This document shows, one piece after another, positions 1 to 8,010 of a stretch of DNA of 64,000 nucleotides (the first letter of the stretch is position 1; each line of letters opens with the position of its first letter). The DNA is from Nitrospira sp. (GTDB lineage: Bacteria > Nitrospirota > Nitrospiria > Nitrospirales > Nitrospiraceae): assembly GCA_016788885.1 (NCBI GenBank), contig JAEURX010000006.1, forward strand, positions 81,513 to 145,512. The letters run 5' to 3'. The notes under the pieces are model-generated. The model saw only the letters and a list, made by a program, of their open reading frames with translations. It searched no databases and was not told the origin of the DNA. The position numbers and the translations under genes were made by a program.

Positions 1-1
1 G

Positions 2-733
2 GGCGGACGGTTTTACCTCGGCCAGACGGTGACCGAAGTCGCGTGGGACGGGGTCTCGTCCGTCGTCGCGCGGTTGGCTAACGGCATGGTGGTCAAGAGT
101 GAAAAGATGCTGGTGGCCCTCGGGCGTCAACCGAATGTCGAGGAACTGAATCTGGAGGCCGCGGGCCTGTCGTTGAATGAGAAGGGGCTGCTGCCGGTGG
201 ACGATCATGGGCAAACGGCGGTACCGCACATTTATGCAGCAGGTGACATGTTGGGTCGTCCCCCGGCCTTGGCGTCGCAGGCCATGGAGGATGGACGTCG
301 GGCCGTCAGTCAGGCGTTGGGGCTGCCGGTCGGAGAATCGGTCAACCAGGTTCCCATCGGGATCTATACCATCCCTGAAATTGCCTCCATTGGGCTCGAT
401 GAGGAGCAAGCCGCGGCCCGCTACCGCGGACCTCTCGTGGGCCGTGCTCCGTTTACGGAAATCGCCAAGGGGCAGATTACCGGTGCCTGTGAGGGCCTGT
501 TGAAACTCGTCACCGATCCTTCGGGCGAACGCCTCCTCGGTGTGCAAATTGTCGGTGAACATGCCACCGAACTGATCCACTTGGGACAGATGGCCTTGCA
601 GGACGGTGCGACGATCGATCGCTTCATCGATACCATTTTTGGCTTTCCCACGTTCGCCGAAGCGTATCGCGTCGCCGCCCTCGATATTTTGGGTCAGCGC
701 CGCAAACGACAGGAGAACGCTAAAGCCGCGTAA
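2..733 (+). CDS. sthA: Soluble NAD(P) transhydrogenase (SthA-like), 5' end outside window
   Basis: This is the C-terminal 243 residues of a pyridine nucleotide-disulfide oxidoreductase; the reading frame is open to the window edge, so the N-terminal FAD domain is missing. Visible are ALGRQPN at the end of the NAD(P) domain, HIYAAGDM (the FAD-contacting Asp motif) and the dimerisation domain with the run GEHATELIHLGQMALQDG and the end FPTFAEAYRVAALD. That C-terminus matches soluble transhydrogenase (Sth), which moves hydride between NADH and NADP+ in the cytoplasm, better than lipoamide dehydrogenase or glutathione reductase. The missing half would be needed to exclude another member of the family. 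The downstream gene on the same strand appears independent. Confidence 0.82.
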   Translation, partial: GGRFYLGQTVTEVAWDGVSSVVARLANGMVVKSEKMLVALGRQPNVEELNLEAAGLSLNEKGLLPVDDHGQTAVPHIYAAGDMLGRPPALASQAMEDGRRAVSQALGLPVGESVNQVPIGIYTIPEIASIGLDEEQAAARYRGPLVGRAPFTEIAKGQITGACEGLLKLVTDPSGERLLGVQIVGEHATELIHLGQMALQDGATIDRFIDTIFGFPTFAEAYRVAALDILGQRRKRQENAKAA

Positions 734-766
734 CGTCTGTTCTGGTCCTCCCTCTTCCCTTCTGCT

Positions 767-796
767 TTGACCCCCACACCCAATGTGCGCTACTCT
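767..796 (+). promoter_or_regulatory. Possible sigma70 promoter for the TPR-dioxygenase gene
   Basis: TTGACC at 767-772 is separated by 18 bp from TACTCT at 791-796. This lies between sthA and the start codon at 836. The -10 match is only partial, so this is a weak prediction. Confidence 0.3.
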
Positions 797-835
797 CCGG
801 GTCGGCCGGTCGTCCGATCACTGGAGGGTGTTCGC

Positions 836-2533
836 ATGAACCGTGAGGAGCGGCGCCGCGAAGAAAAATTGCACGGCAAGCATGCGAAGCATGCCGCCGA
901 TGAGTCGGCCTTTCTGCGTGACGTGCAGTTGCATCACCAGGCCGGTCGGTTAGACGAAGCGGAGCGCGGCTATCGCCTCCTGCTGGACCGGCGCCCGTCA
1001 AACCCTGATGCCCTTCACGGACTAGGGCTCCTCCTCTATCGGCGGGGACACCTCAGAGAAGCGGTGTCCCGGCTTGCAGAGGCCCGCGCGATCGATACTC
1101 GCAATCCGGTCTATTGTTTCAATCACGGTGTCGTCCTACAGCGTGCCGGACTGTTGGCCGAAGCAGTGGACGCCTACGGCCGCGCCATCCAACTCAATCC
1201 CCGGTATATCGAACCTCGCACGAACCTCGGCAACGCCTACAAAGACCTCCGTCGACTTCCCGAGGCGCAGGCCACGTACGAAGAGGTCATTCGGCTCAAA
1301 CCTGACCATGCCGAAGCGCATAACAATCTCGGGGTGGTCCTGAAAGAACAGGGACGAATCGATGCGGCCGCTGATGCCTACCGTCGCGCCATCGCGCTGA
1401 AGCCGAATCACGCCGAGGCACACAACAACCTCGGGCTCGTCCTCTTGGAGCAAGGACACACCGACGAGGCCATCCGAAGTTTCGAACGTGCGCTGCAGGC
1501 CCATCCCGGCTATGGCACCGCCCTCTACAACCTGGGAATCGCCTGGATCTGGCGTGAGGACACGCCTCAGGCATTGCGCTGTTTTCGCGAGACGGCCCAG
1601 GCCAAACATGCGCAGGGCCGCCCGGTCACCGACACGGCGGTCTTCCGCTCCCGACTGAAGCATGACGCCGAGCAGCTCGCCTATCTTTTTGACCGAGGTC
1701 TCCTTGGGGAAGAATGGCGTGGATACCATGACGCGCTGCTCCGCTTGCAGGCGCATGTGGAGCCGGCGACCGGCTCAAGTGCGGGAAACCGGGTGCCGGT
1801 TTCCCCTGCCGATCTTCAGCAGATTGCCCCCTCGTTTAATCGAATGCTGCACCTCGCGTCCTGTGAGGCGATCGCGGAGGGAGCGTTGGCGGCTGATTTG
1901 GACACGGCCGCGATTGAAGCGCGGTACCTCTCGACACAGCCGGAGGTCACGCATATCGATGGACTATTGTCCGAGGAGGCGTTGCGGCGGCTGCGGGAGT
2001 TCTGTTTGTCCTCGACGATCTGGAAGAAAGACTACGAGAACGGGTACATCGGGGCGTTTCTGGGTGACGGTTTTGCGACTCCCCTGCTGCTGCAAATCGC
2101 GGAGGAACTTCGCCGGCGGCTGCCGGGCATTTTCGGTGCACACCGCCTCACGCAGGCCTGGGCTTTTAAGCACGACAGCGCCAGGCGCGGCTTGAATATC
2201 CATGCCGATGCGGCCGCCGTGAACGTCAATTTCTGGATTACTCCGGACGAAGCGAATCTCGATCCTGCGAGCGGGGGGCTAGTGGTGTGGGACAAGGAAG
2301 CGCCGAGGGACTGGGACTTCAAGACGTACAACAGCGACAGCGCGCGCGGCCGGATCTACGAGTGGCTGAAGGAGCAGGGGGCGCGCGAGATCACGATTCC
2401 CTACCGCGCCAACCGGGCGGTGTTGTTCAACTCAGATTTGTTTCACGAAACCGACGACATTGCCTTCAAGGAGGGATTCACGAATCGGCGGATCAACGTC
2501 ACGCTGCTGTACGGGCATCGACATCGCCCCTGA
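836..2533 (+). CDS. TPR protein with C-terminal 2OG-Fe(II) dioxygenase-like domain
   Basis: 565 residues, starting at ATG 836 behind a GGAGG ribosome site; the frame is open further upstream but lacks such a site there. Residues about 30-265 are consecutive tetratricopeptide repeats (for example AEAHNNLGVVLKEQGRIDAA), which usually bind protein partners. Residues about 375-565 form a second domain with H456-x-D458, a distal His537 in FHETDD and Arg551/552 before a beta strand. That is the HxD...H...R arrangement of 2-oxoglutarate/Fe(II) oxygenases, so a hydroxylase acting on a TPR-bound protein is possible. Substrate and activity are unknown. Its 3' end overlaps the convergent GGDEF-EAL gene by 35 bp. 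Confidence 0.72.
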   Translation: MNREERRREEKLHGKHAKHAADESAFLRDVQLHHQAGRLDEAERGYRLLLDRRPSNPDALHGLGLLLYRRGHLREAVSRLAEARAIDTRNPVYCFNHGVVLQRAGLLAEAVDAYGRAIQLNPRYIEPRTNLGNAYKDLRRLPEAQATYEEVIRLKPDHAEAHNNLGVVLKEQGRIDAAADAYRRAIALKPNHAEAHNNLGLVLLEQGHTDEAIRSFERALQAHPGYGTALYNLGIAWIWREDTPQALRCFRETAQAKHAQGRPVTDTAVFRSRLKHDAEQLAYLFDRGLLGEEWRGYHDALLRLQAHVEPATGSSAGNRVPVSPADLQQIAPSFNRMLHLASCEAIAEGALAADLDTAAIEARYLSTQPEVTHIDGLLSEEALRRLREFCLSSTIWKKDYENGYIGAFLGDGFATPLLLQIAEELRRRLPGIFGAHRLTQAWAFKHDSARRGLNIHADAAAVNVNFWITPDEANLDPASGGLVVWDKEAPRDWDFKTYNSDSARGRIYEWLKEQGAREITIPYRANRAVLFNSDLFHETDDIAFKEGFTNRRINVTLLYGHRHRP

Positions 2534-4625
2534 GCAGCTTCTCGAAATCCTCCGCGCAGACCGGGCGGCTGAACAGGTACCCTTGCACCTCGTCGCACCC
2601 TTCTTCCCGTAACCGTGCCAACTGCCCTTCCGTTTCCACGCCTTCGGCCAGCACCGAGAGATTTAAGCTGTGCGCCATCGCGATAATGGCGCGCGTGATC
2701 TTCACGTTGTTTTCGTTCGTCAGCAGGTCTCGCACGAACGATTGATCGATTTTCAACCGGCTCAGCGGAAACCGCTGGAGATAACTCAAGGACGAATACC
2801 CGGTCCCGAAGTCATCGATCGACAGGCGCACGCCCATGGTCCGCAACCCTTCCAGCATGGTGACGGAGGCTTCGACATCCCGCATCGCGATGGATTCGGT
2901 CAGCTCGAGTTCGAGCTGTGCGGGGTTCAAGCCGGAATCCCGCAACGCGTCGGCCACAGTGGCCGGGAGCGTCCTGCCATGGAACAGCGAGTTGGAGACG
3001 TTGGCCGAAATCGAGATGGCGGGAAGACCGGCGTTCTCCCAGGTCTTCACTTGGCGGCAGGCTTCACGCAACACCCATTCATCCATGGAGCGAATGAGTC
3101 CGGTGTCGATCGCCGCATTCAAGAAGACGCCGGGCGGCACCAGGCCGCGCTTGGGATGTTTCCATCGCACCAACGCTTCAGCCCCCAGGATTTTTCTGGA
3201 GTGGATGTTGAGCTTCGGCTGATAGAAGACGACGAACTCTTCCCGCTCCAAGGCGCGACGCAGTTCATTTTCCAAGTCCAGGCGATCGGCCGCCGCGGCG
3301 TTGAGCCCGGATGAATAAAACTGGCAATTGTTCCGGCCCTGTTCCTTCGCATGGTACATCGCGGTGTCGGCGTTCTTGAGCAGCGCTTCGACTGTGGAGC
3401 CGTCGGACGGATAGATCGAAATGCCGATACTGGCCGAAATAAAAATTTCGTGTCCCTCGATGACGAACGGGTGCGCCAACGATTCCAAAATGCGCCGGGC
3501 GACCCGCCCCGCATCCTCCGGTTGCGGCAAGGACGTCAGGAGAATGGTGAATTCGTCGCCGCCGAGTCGGGCGAGGGCGTGCATCGGTTCATGGTCGGCA
3601 TGCCGGCTGACCGAGTCACTCTGCCGGACCGACTCGCTCAACCGTTCCGCAACGTGGGTCAGGAGCATGTCGCCCACCGTGTGGCCGAGCGTATCGTTGA
3701 TGATTTTGAAGCGATCCAAGTCGATAAACAGCGTGGCGAGGTGTTGCTGGTGTCGCGCGGCATAGGAGATGGCATTTGAGAGCCGGTCCTTGAACAGGAC
3801 GCGGTTGGCCAAGCCTGTCAGACTGTCATAGTAAGCCAGCTGATGGATGGCCCGTTCCGCCTGTTTGCGTTCGGTGATGTCCTGGGCCGTCCCGATGACC
3901 GTGACCTCATCTATTTCCTCTTCCCGCACCGCCTCGGCCTGCAGATGGATGACGAAGTCCGTGCCGTTCGGCAGCACGATCCGATGATCGATGTCGCAGG
4001 GGGTATGTTGGGCGACCAGCTGCTGCAGCGCACCGGTGACCAGCTCACGATCGTCCGGATGCACGAGAGTGAGAAACGCCTCGAAGGTGCCGGTGAAATC
4101 CTGCGGGCGCACGCCGACCAGCCGGCACAGTTCGTTCGACATGGCGAAACGATTCGTCTTGGGGTTCCAATCCCAGTTGCCGATGCGAGCGATACGTTGC
4201 GCCAGTTCCAGTCGGGATTCGCTCCGGATCAATGCGTGCAGGACGTTGTTGGTGCGGAGCATGTAGCGGACGTGATGGCACAGAATCGTGGCATTGACCG
4301 GCTTCGTGATGAAATCGGTGGCGCCGTGCTGGTAGGCCTGGGCGATGGAGTTCACATCGTCCAAGCCGGTGAGAATCAAAATGGGAATCCGTTTGCCGCG
4401 TGGCAGTGAGCGAATCCGGGAACAGGTTAAGTACCCGTCCACCTCGGGCATCATGATGTCGAGAATGACGAGATCCGACGGAAGCGCTTCAAACTTGGCC
4501 AGCGCATCCTTGCCGCCGGTCGCTTCGATGACGACCATGCCGGCAGGTTCCAGGGCATTCTTCACGAACAACCGCGTCAGAGGGTCATCGTCGGCGATCA
4601 AAATGGTCGGGCGGGCTTGAGTCAT
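2499..4625 (-). CDS. Response regulator-PAS-GGDEF-EAL c-di-GMP turnover protein
   Basis: 708 residues, cytoplasmic with no membrane segment. Residues 1-125 are a receiver domain with an acidic pocket at 12-14 (DDD), phospho-acceptor Asp56 in DIMMPEVDGY and Lys108. A PAS domain follows (about 140-255), ending in the TERKQAE linker typical of PAS-GGDEF proteins. The GGDEF motif is intact at 355-359 and the EAL motif at 483-485 (GAEALVRWKHP), so both diguanylate cyclase and phosphodiesterase activity are possible. Which one dominates cannot be read from the sequence. The cognate histidine kinase is not in the window. The nearby sensor-like and PilZ genes suggest a local c-di-GMP locus. Confidence 0.9.
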   Translation of the reverse strand: MTQARPTILIADDDPLTRLFVKNALEPAGMVVIEATGGKDALAKFEALPSDLVILDIMMPEVDGYLTCSRIRSLPRGKRIPILILTGLDDVNSIAQAYQHGATDFITKPVNATILCHHVRYMLRTNNVLHALIRSESRLELAQRIARIGNWDWNPKTNRFAMSNELCRLVGVRPQDFTGTFEAFLTLVHPDDRELVTGALQQLVAQHTPCDIDHRIVLPNGTDFVIHLQAEAVREEEIDEVTVIGTAQDITERKQAERAIHQLAYYDSLTGLANRVLFKDRLSNAISYAARHQQHLATLFIDLDRFKIINDTLGHTVGDMLLTHVAERLSESVRQSDSVSRHADHEPMHALARLGGDEFTILLTSLPQPEDAGRVARRILESLAHPFVIEGHEIFISASIGISIYPSDGSTVEALLKNADTAMYHAKEQGRNNCQFYSSGLNAAAADRLDLENELRRALEREEFVVFYQPKLNIHSRKILGAEALVRWKHPKRGLVPPGVFLNAAIDTGLIRSMDEWVLREACRQVKTWENAGLPAISISANVSNSLFHGRTLPATVADALRDSGLNPAQLELELTESIAMRDVEASVTMLEGLRTMGVRLSIDDFGTGYSSLSYLQRFPLSRLKIDQSFVRDLLTNENNVKITRAIIAMAHSLNLSVLAEGVETEGQLARLREEGCDEVQGYLFSRPVCAEDFEKLLRGDVDARTAA

Positions 4626-4857
4626 ACGGTCAGTCTCATTCGAACATGGAGATGGTGCCGGGCATCGGCATGTAAGTCGCTATCGGCCCGGGTGCTGGAG
4701 TCCGGAGCAACCGAAACGCCGCTTGTGCCATACGCTCATACCAGCCTATCAAAGTTTTGTGGAAGTGCCAGAGAATTAGCAGTTGTGGTGGCCGTGCCGC
4801 CCGAAGAAATCTCCCTGAGTCAAAGGAGCTCAGGGAAAAGCGGTCCGCTCTGGTCGG

Positions 4858-5592
4858 TTACGCCAGACCGCCCCGGCCCTGCGTGTCGATCCCCGCGTCG
4901 AGGGGCTGTGGCATCTGCGCTCTCGCCTCGAGCACAATGCCGGTGAGCAGCTTCCGGACCCGGCTCATGAGCCCTCCCATGGTCAGCATCAGGAGCGTGA
5001 CCATCACGAGCAGCAGCGGCACGATCACCAGGGCGACGTCACGAGCCAGATCGTCCTCCGATCGTGCGGTCGCCGCCTCCTGGGGCGCAACCGCGGCCAG
5101 TCTGACCCAGCCAGCAATCCGGTTGTCGCGGCGAATCGGCTCGACTACGATAAGCGCCGGCTTCCCCTTCTCCATCCCGAGCATGATGACGCTGCCTTGG
5201 CTCCGGCGTGCATTCAGCCAGGCCGGATCTTGCAGGCGGGTGCCGATGGCGGCGGGATTGCCTGCGGCCACAATCACGTTGTCCTCGGTGATGATGGCGG
5301 AAGACAGCAGACTTGCCTGCTGCGCATGCTCTTCCAGGGTCTGCTGGATTGCAGCCAGGCTCTCGCCGCCTAACGATTCGATGAACCAGGCCAGGGTTCT
5401 TGCCGTGGCATGGGCGCTGTGCTCCGTCGCCATGACGGCTGAGGCATTACGCTGGGAGACCAGGGAGCGGTCATGTTCCGCCAGCAGGTGATAGAGCGCC
5501 GCAGCGCAGCATCCTGAGACGAGGGCACTGATCAGGACCGCGGGAAGCCAGGTGCGAGGCAATCGCGATGCGGAAACGGGCGAGTCGGTCAT
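4858..5592 (-). CDS. Two-TM sensor-like membrane protein without output domain
   Basis: 244 residues, starting at ATG 5592 behind the strong ribosome site GAGGAGGAG. A TM helix near residues 13-35 and a second near 183-208 (VALVIVPLLLVMVTLLML) flank about 145 residues of extracytoplasmic domain that look like a sensory (Cache-type) fold. After the second helix only about 35 residues remain (VRKLLTGIVLEARAQ), too short for HAMP plus kinase, GGDEF or methyl-accepting output. It could signal through a partner, perhaps the downstream receiver-GGDEF-EAL protein 232 bp away on the same strand. No family was recognised with certainty. Confidence 0.6.
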   Translation of the reverse strand: MTDSPVSASRLPRTWLPAVLISALVSGCCAAALYHLLAEHDRSLVSQRNASAVMATEHSAHATARTLAWFIESLGGESLAAIQQTLEEHAQQASLLSSAIITEDNVIVAAGNPAAIGTRLQDPAWLNARRSQGSVIMLGMEKGKPALIVVEPIRRDNRIAGWVRLAAVAPQEAATARSEDDLARDVALVIVPLLLVMVTLLMLTMGGLMSRVRKLLTGIVLEARAQMPQPLDAGIDTQGRGGLA

Positions 5593-5621
5593 GCTGTCTC
5601 CTCCTCAACGGGAAAGCGCAG

Positions 5622-5978
5622 TCAAATAGCCGGACCTTCTTCTCTCTCGTTGGCGCGTTCGTAAGGTTGCTTGGTGAGATTTTTGACGAGGGCTTGCAGG
5701 CGAATCCAGTGGTCTGGCTCCAAGGTGACGAACTCCAGTCCGACGCGCCCGTCGCGGCACCAGCGGACCACGGCTTGCTGGACCGTCAACGGCGTTTCGT
5801 CATTCGGCTGATGGATGCGGAGCGTCAGAAGCGTACCGGGATGCACCGCCGCCGGCGTGACGATGCCGCAGCCGCACAAGGACAAATCGACGACGCGACC
5901 TTCCCCGTCTACCCGGTTGACTGATGAAAAGGAGCTCTGGAAGTGAACGAAAACACGATGGTGCCGGCGTTGGTCCAT
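5622..5978 (-). CDS. PilZ-domain protein (c-di-GMP receptor)
   Basis: 118 residues that are essentially one PilZ domain. The c-di-GMP-binding arginine motif QRRHHR lies at residues 3-8, and DLSLCGCG at 31-38 gives the second D/N-x-S-x-x-G motif. The rest has a beta-barrel pattern (TLLTLRIHQ, RVGLEFVTLE). The open frame continues upstream but loses PilZ similarity and runs antisense across rtcB, so ATG 5978 is the likely start although its ribosome site is weak. The neighbouring sensor and GGDEF-EAL genes on the same strand fit a small c-di-GMP signalling locus. Confidence 0.8.
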   Translation of the reverse strand: MDQRRHHRVFVHFQSSFSSVNRVDGEGRVVDLSLCGCGIVTPAAVHPGTLLTLRIHQPNDETPLTVQQAVVRWCRDGRVGLEFVTLEPDHWIRLQALVKNLTKQPYERANEREEGPAI

Positions 5979-6064
5979 GATGATGTGGCGTGAAACGACG
6001 GGTGATGGCTCCCCGATGCTATCGGCAATGTCTGACCGCTGCCTGCCCGCTCGTGCATCCAGCG

Positions 6065-7516
6065 CTAGCCCTTTATATTGCCAATCGGTTTCAATTCCGC
6101 CACTTTTTTTGTGATTCCCGCCTGGTCCACCGTTTCTACGACGTCGGAGATATTTTTGTATGCCAGTCCGGCTTCCTCGGCGAGGCCCGACATGGACACG
6201 GCTTTCACGAGAATGCCGTGTTGTTTCATGTCCCGGAGCAGCTGTTCGCCGCGGACCGTGCGTTTGGCCTGCGCGCGCGACATGGTGCGGCCGGACCCGT
6301 GCATGGTTGAGCCGAAGGTGTCGTGCATGGCGCGATCGGTGCCGACCAGGAGGTAGGAGCCGGTTTCCATCGAACCGCCGCAAATCACCGGCTGGCCGAT
6401 GTCTCGATAACAAGCCGGCAGCTCCGGACTGCCGGGGCCGAACGCTCTGGTGGCGCCTTTGCGATGCACCAGCCACTCCCCGTCACCATACCGCTCCACT
6501 TTGGCGATGTTGTGCGCCACATCGTAGATGAGGTGCATGCCGAGTGCGTGCGGAGTCGAGTCGAAGACGGCGGCGAAGGCCTCACGGATTTGATGGGTGA
6601 TGACCTGCCGGTTGGCGAACGCCGTGTTGGCGGCGCAATTCATCGCGCCGAAATACTCTTGTCCTTCCGGCGAACGAAAGGGGGCGCAGGCGAGTTGCTG
6701 ATCCTTGACGGCGATGCCGTAGCGACGCATCGCCTTCTCGAATATTTTCAGATAGTCACTCGCGACTTGGTGGCCGAAGCCGCGCGAGCCGCAATGGACC
6801 ATCACCACGATTTGATCATGACCGGTCAGTCCCATTGCCGCGGCCGTCTCCCGATCGAAGATACCTTTGTCGGAGAGGACCTGCACTTCCAAGTAGTGAT
6901 TGCCGGATCCTAAGGTGCCGAGTTGGTTGATGCCGCGTTCAATCGCATAGTCCGTGACGTGCGTCGGGTCGGCGCCGTCGAGGCAGCCGCGTTCCTCGAT
7001 GCGATCCAGATCCTCTTCCCACCCGTAGCCCTTGGCGATGCACCACCCCGCGCCCTTGCGCAAGACCTCGCGGAAGTCGCGCCGGTTGAGATTGACGAAG
7101 CCGCGCGAGCCGACTCCGGCCGGAATTCGTCGGAACAATTCCGTCATGAGCAATTCGAGTTTCGGCTGCACTTCGGACAGGGTCAGGTCGGTGCGGATCA
7201 AGCGCATGCCGCAGTTGATGTCGTACCCGACTCCCCCAGGAGAGATGATACCGTCCTCAGGATCGAACGCCGCGACCCCGCCGATGGGAAAGCCGTACCC
7301 CCAGTGGCCATCGGGCATGCAGAGCGCGTAGCGATGGATGCCGGGCAGGCAGGCGACGTTGGTGACCTGATCGAAGACCCCGCGATCCATGGAACCGAGA
7401 ATGGCTGGACTCGCATAAATTCTCGCCGGGACCAGCATGCCGTCTTTTTCGGTCGGTGGAATTTCCCACAGGTAGTCGTCGATGCGGTTGACGTGCATGT
7501 CGGTGTTGAGCCTCAT
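6065..7516 (-). CDS. rtcB: RNA-splicing ligase RtcB
   Basis: 483 residues, the normal length for RtcB, which joins 2',3'-cyclic phosphate or 3'-phosphate RNA ends to 5'-OH ends using GTP and Mn(II). Metal-binding motifs are present: GVGYDINCG (Asp99, Cys102), LGSGNHYLE (His207), HCGSRG (His241) and VAHNIA (His335). STMHGSGRTMSRAQAKR carries His406, the residue expected to be guanylylated. A GAGGT ribosome site precedes ATG 7516. It lies 48 bp downstream of the archease gene on the same strand, and archease is the known activator of RtcB, which supports the call. Confidence 0.95.
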   Translation of the reverse strand: MRLNTDMHVNRIDDYLWEIPPTEKDGMLVPARIYASPAILGSMDRGVFDQVTNVACLPGIHRYALCMPDGHWGYGFPIGGVAAFDPEDGIISPGGVGYDINCGMRLIRTDLTLSEVQPKLELLMTELFRRIPAGVGSRGFVNLNRRDFREVLRKGAGWCIAKGYGWEEDLDRIEERGCLDGADPTHVTDYAIERGINQLGTLGSGNHYLEVQVLSDKGIFDRETAAAMGLTGHDQIVVMVHCGSRGFGHQVASDYLKIFEKAMRRYGIAVKDQQLACAPFRSPEGQEYFGAMNCAANTAFANRQVITHQIREAFAAVFDSTPHALGMHLIYDVAHNIAKVERYGDGEWLVHRKGATRAFGPGSPELPACYRDIGQPVICGGSMETGSYLLVGTDRAMHDTFGSTMHGSGRTMSRAQAKRTVRGEQLLRDMKQHGILVKAVSMSGLAEEAGLAYKNISDVVETVDQAGITKKVAELKPIGNIKG

Positions 7517-7564
7517 CGATGTACCTCACTGTTCGGCAAGCACGACAGCATACGAACCACTGCT

Positions 7565-8005
7565 TCAGACATCCAGCACCACCCGAGTGGTCCACTGGTT
7601 TCCTTCGTGAGTTACCGCGTAGAGATGTTTCGTCACGCCTTTGACGTCCGAGCGAAGTTCTTGCGTGGCTGGATCGACCGGCGCGCCGCTCAGGTCCGCG
7701 TGGAGATGCCAGGCCGAGCCGTCGGCCTCCTGGGTCAGCTGTAGTGCGGCCTGATGAAACACCACGCCTTCCGCATCCTTGAGATACACCAATCGTCCCA
7801 ACCACTCGAACAACAGCGTGTCGACGTCCGGCTCGGACAGATCGACGGTGCGGTGCCAGGTGTGCGCGACGGAGGCCGGATCGGCGAGGCTGTGCAGGAG
7901 TGCGTCTGTCGCGGCCTCGAAGAGCGCTGCCAATGAATCGCCTTCGGCCTCGAAGGCCATATCGGCTATCGCGATGTCGTCGAGGAATCGAAAGGTGCCC
8001 GGCAT
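7565..8005 (-). CDS. Archease (RtcB activator)
   Basis: 146 residues starting at ATG 8005. The N-terminus FRFLDDIAIADMAFEAEG followed by SLAALFEAATDALLHSL matches archease, and the conserved C-terminal DVKGVTKHLY element is present. Archeases help RtcB undergo guanylylation and multiple turnover by metal handling at its active site; acidic residues near 9-15 and the C-terminal Asp would be the metal ligands. The usual HTAD start is diverged to DIAIAD here. The gene sits 5 bp after sdhB and just upstream of rtcB, so the three are probably co-transcribed. Confidence 0.85.
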   Translation of the reverse strand: MPGTFRFLDDIAIADMAFEAEGDSLAALFEAATDALLHSLADPASVAHTWHRTVDLSEPDVDTLLFEWLGRLVYLKDAEGVVFHQAALQLTQEADGSAWHLHADLSGAPVDPATQELRSDVKGVTKHLYAVTHEGNQWTTRVVLDV

Positions 8006-8010
8006 GGGCG

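Noticed and set aside
4700..4790. TGGCAC on the minus strand upstream of the GGDEF-EAL gene as a sigma54 promoter
   Set aside because: The -12 element TTGC is missing at the required spacing.
5979..6476. N-terminal extension of the PilZ frame to 284 residues
   Set aside because: The extra part is antisense to rtcB, rich in Arg/His and without PilZ features.
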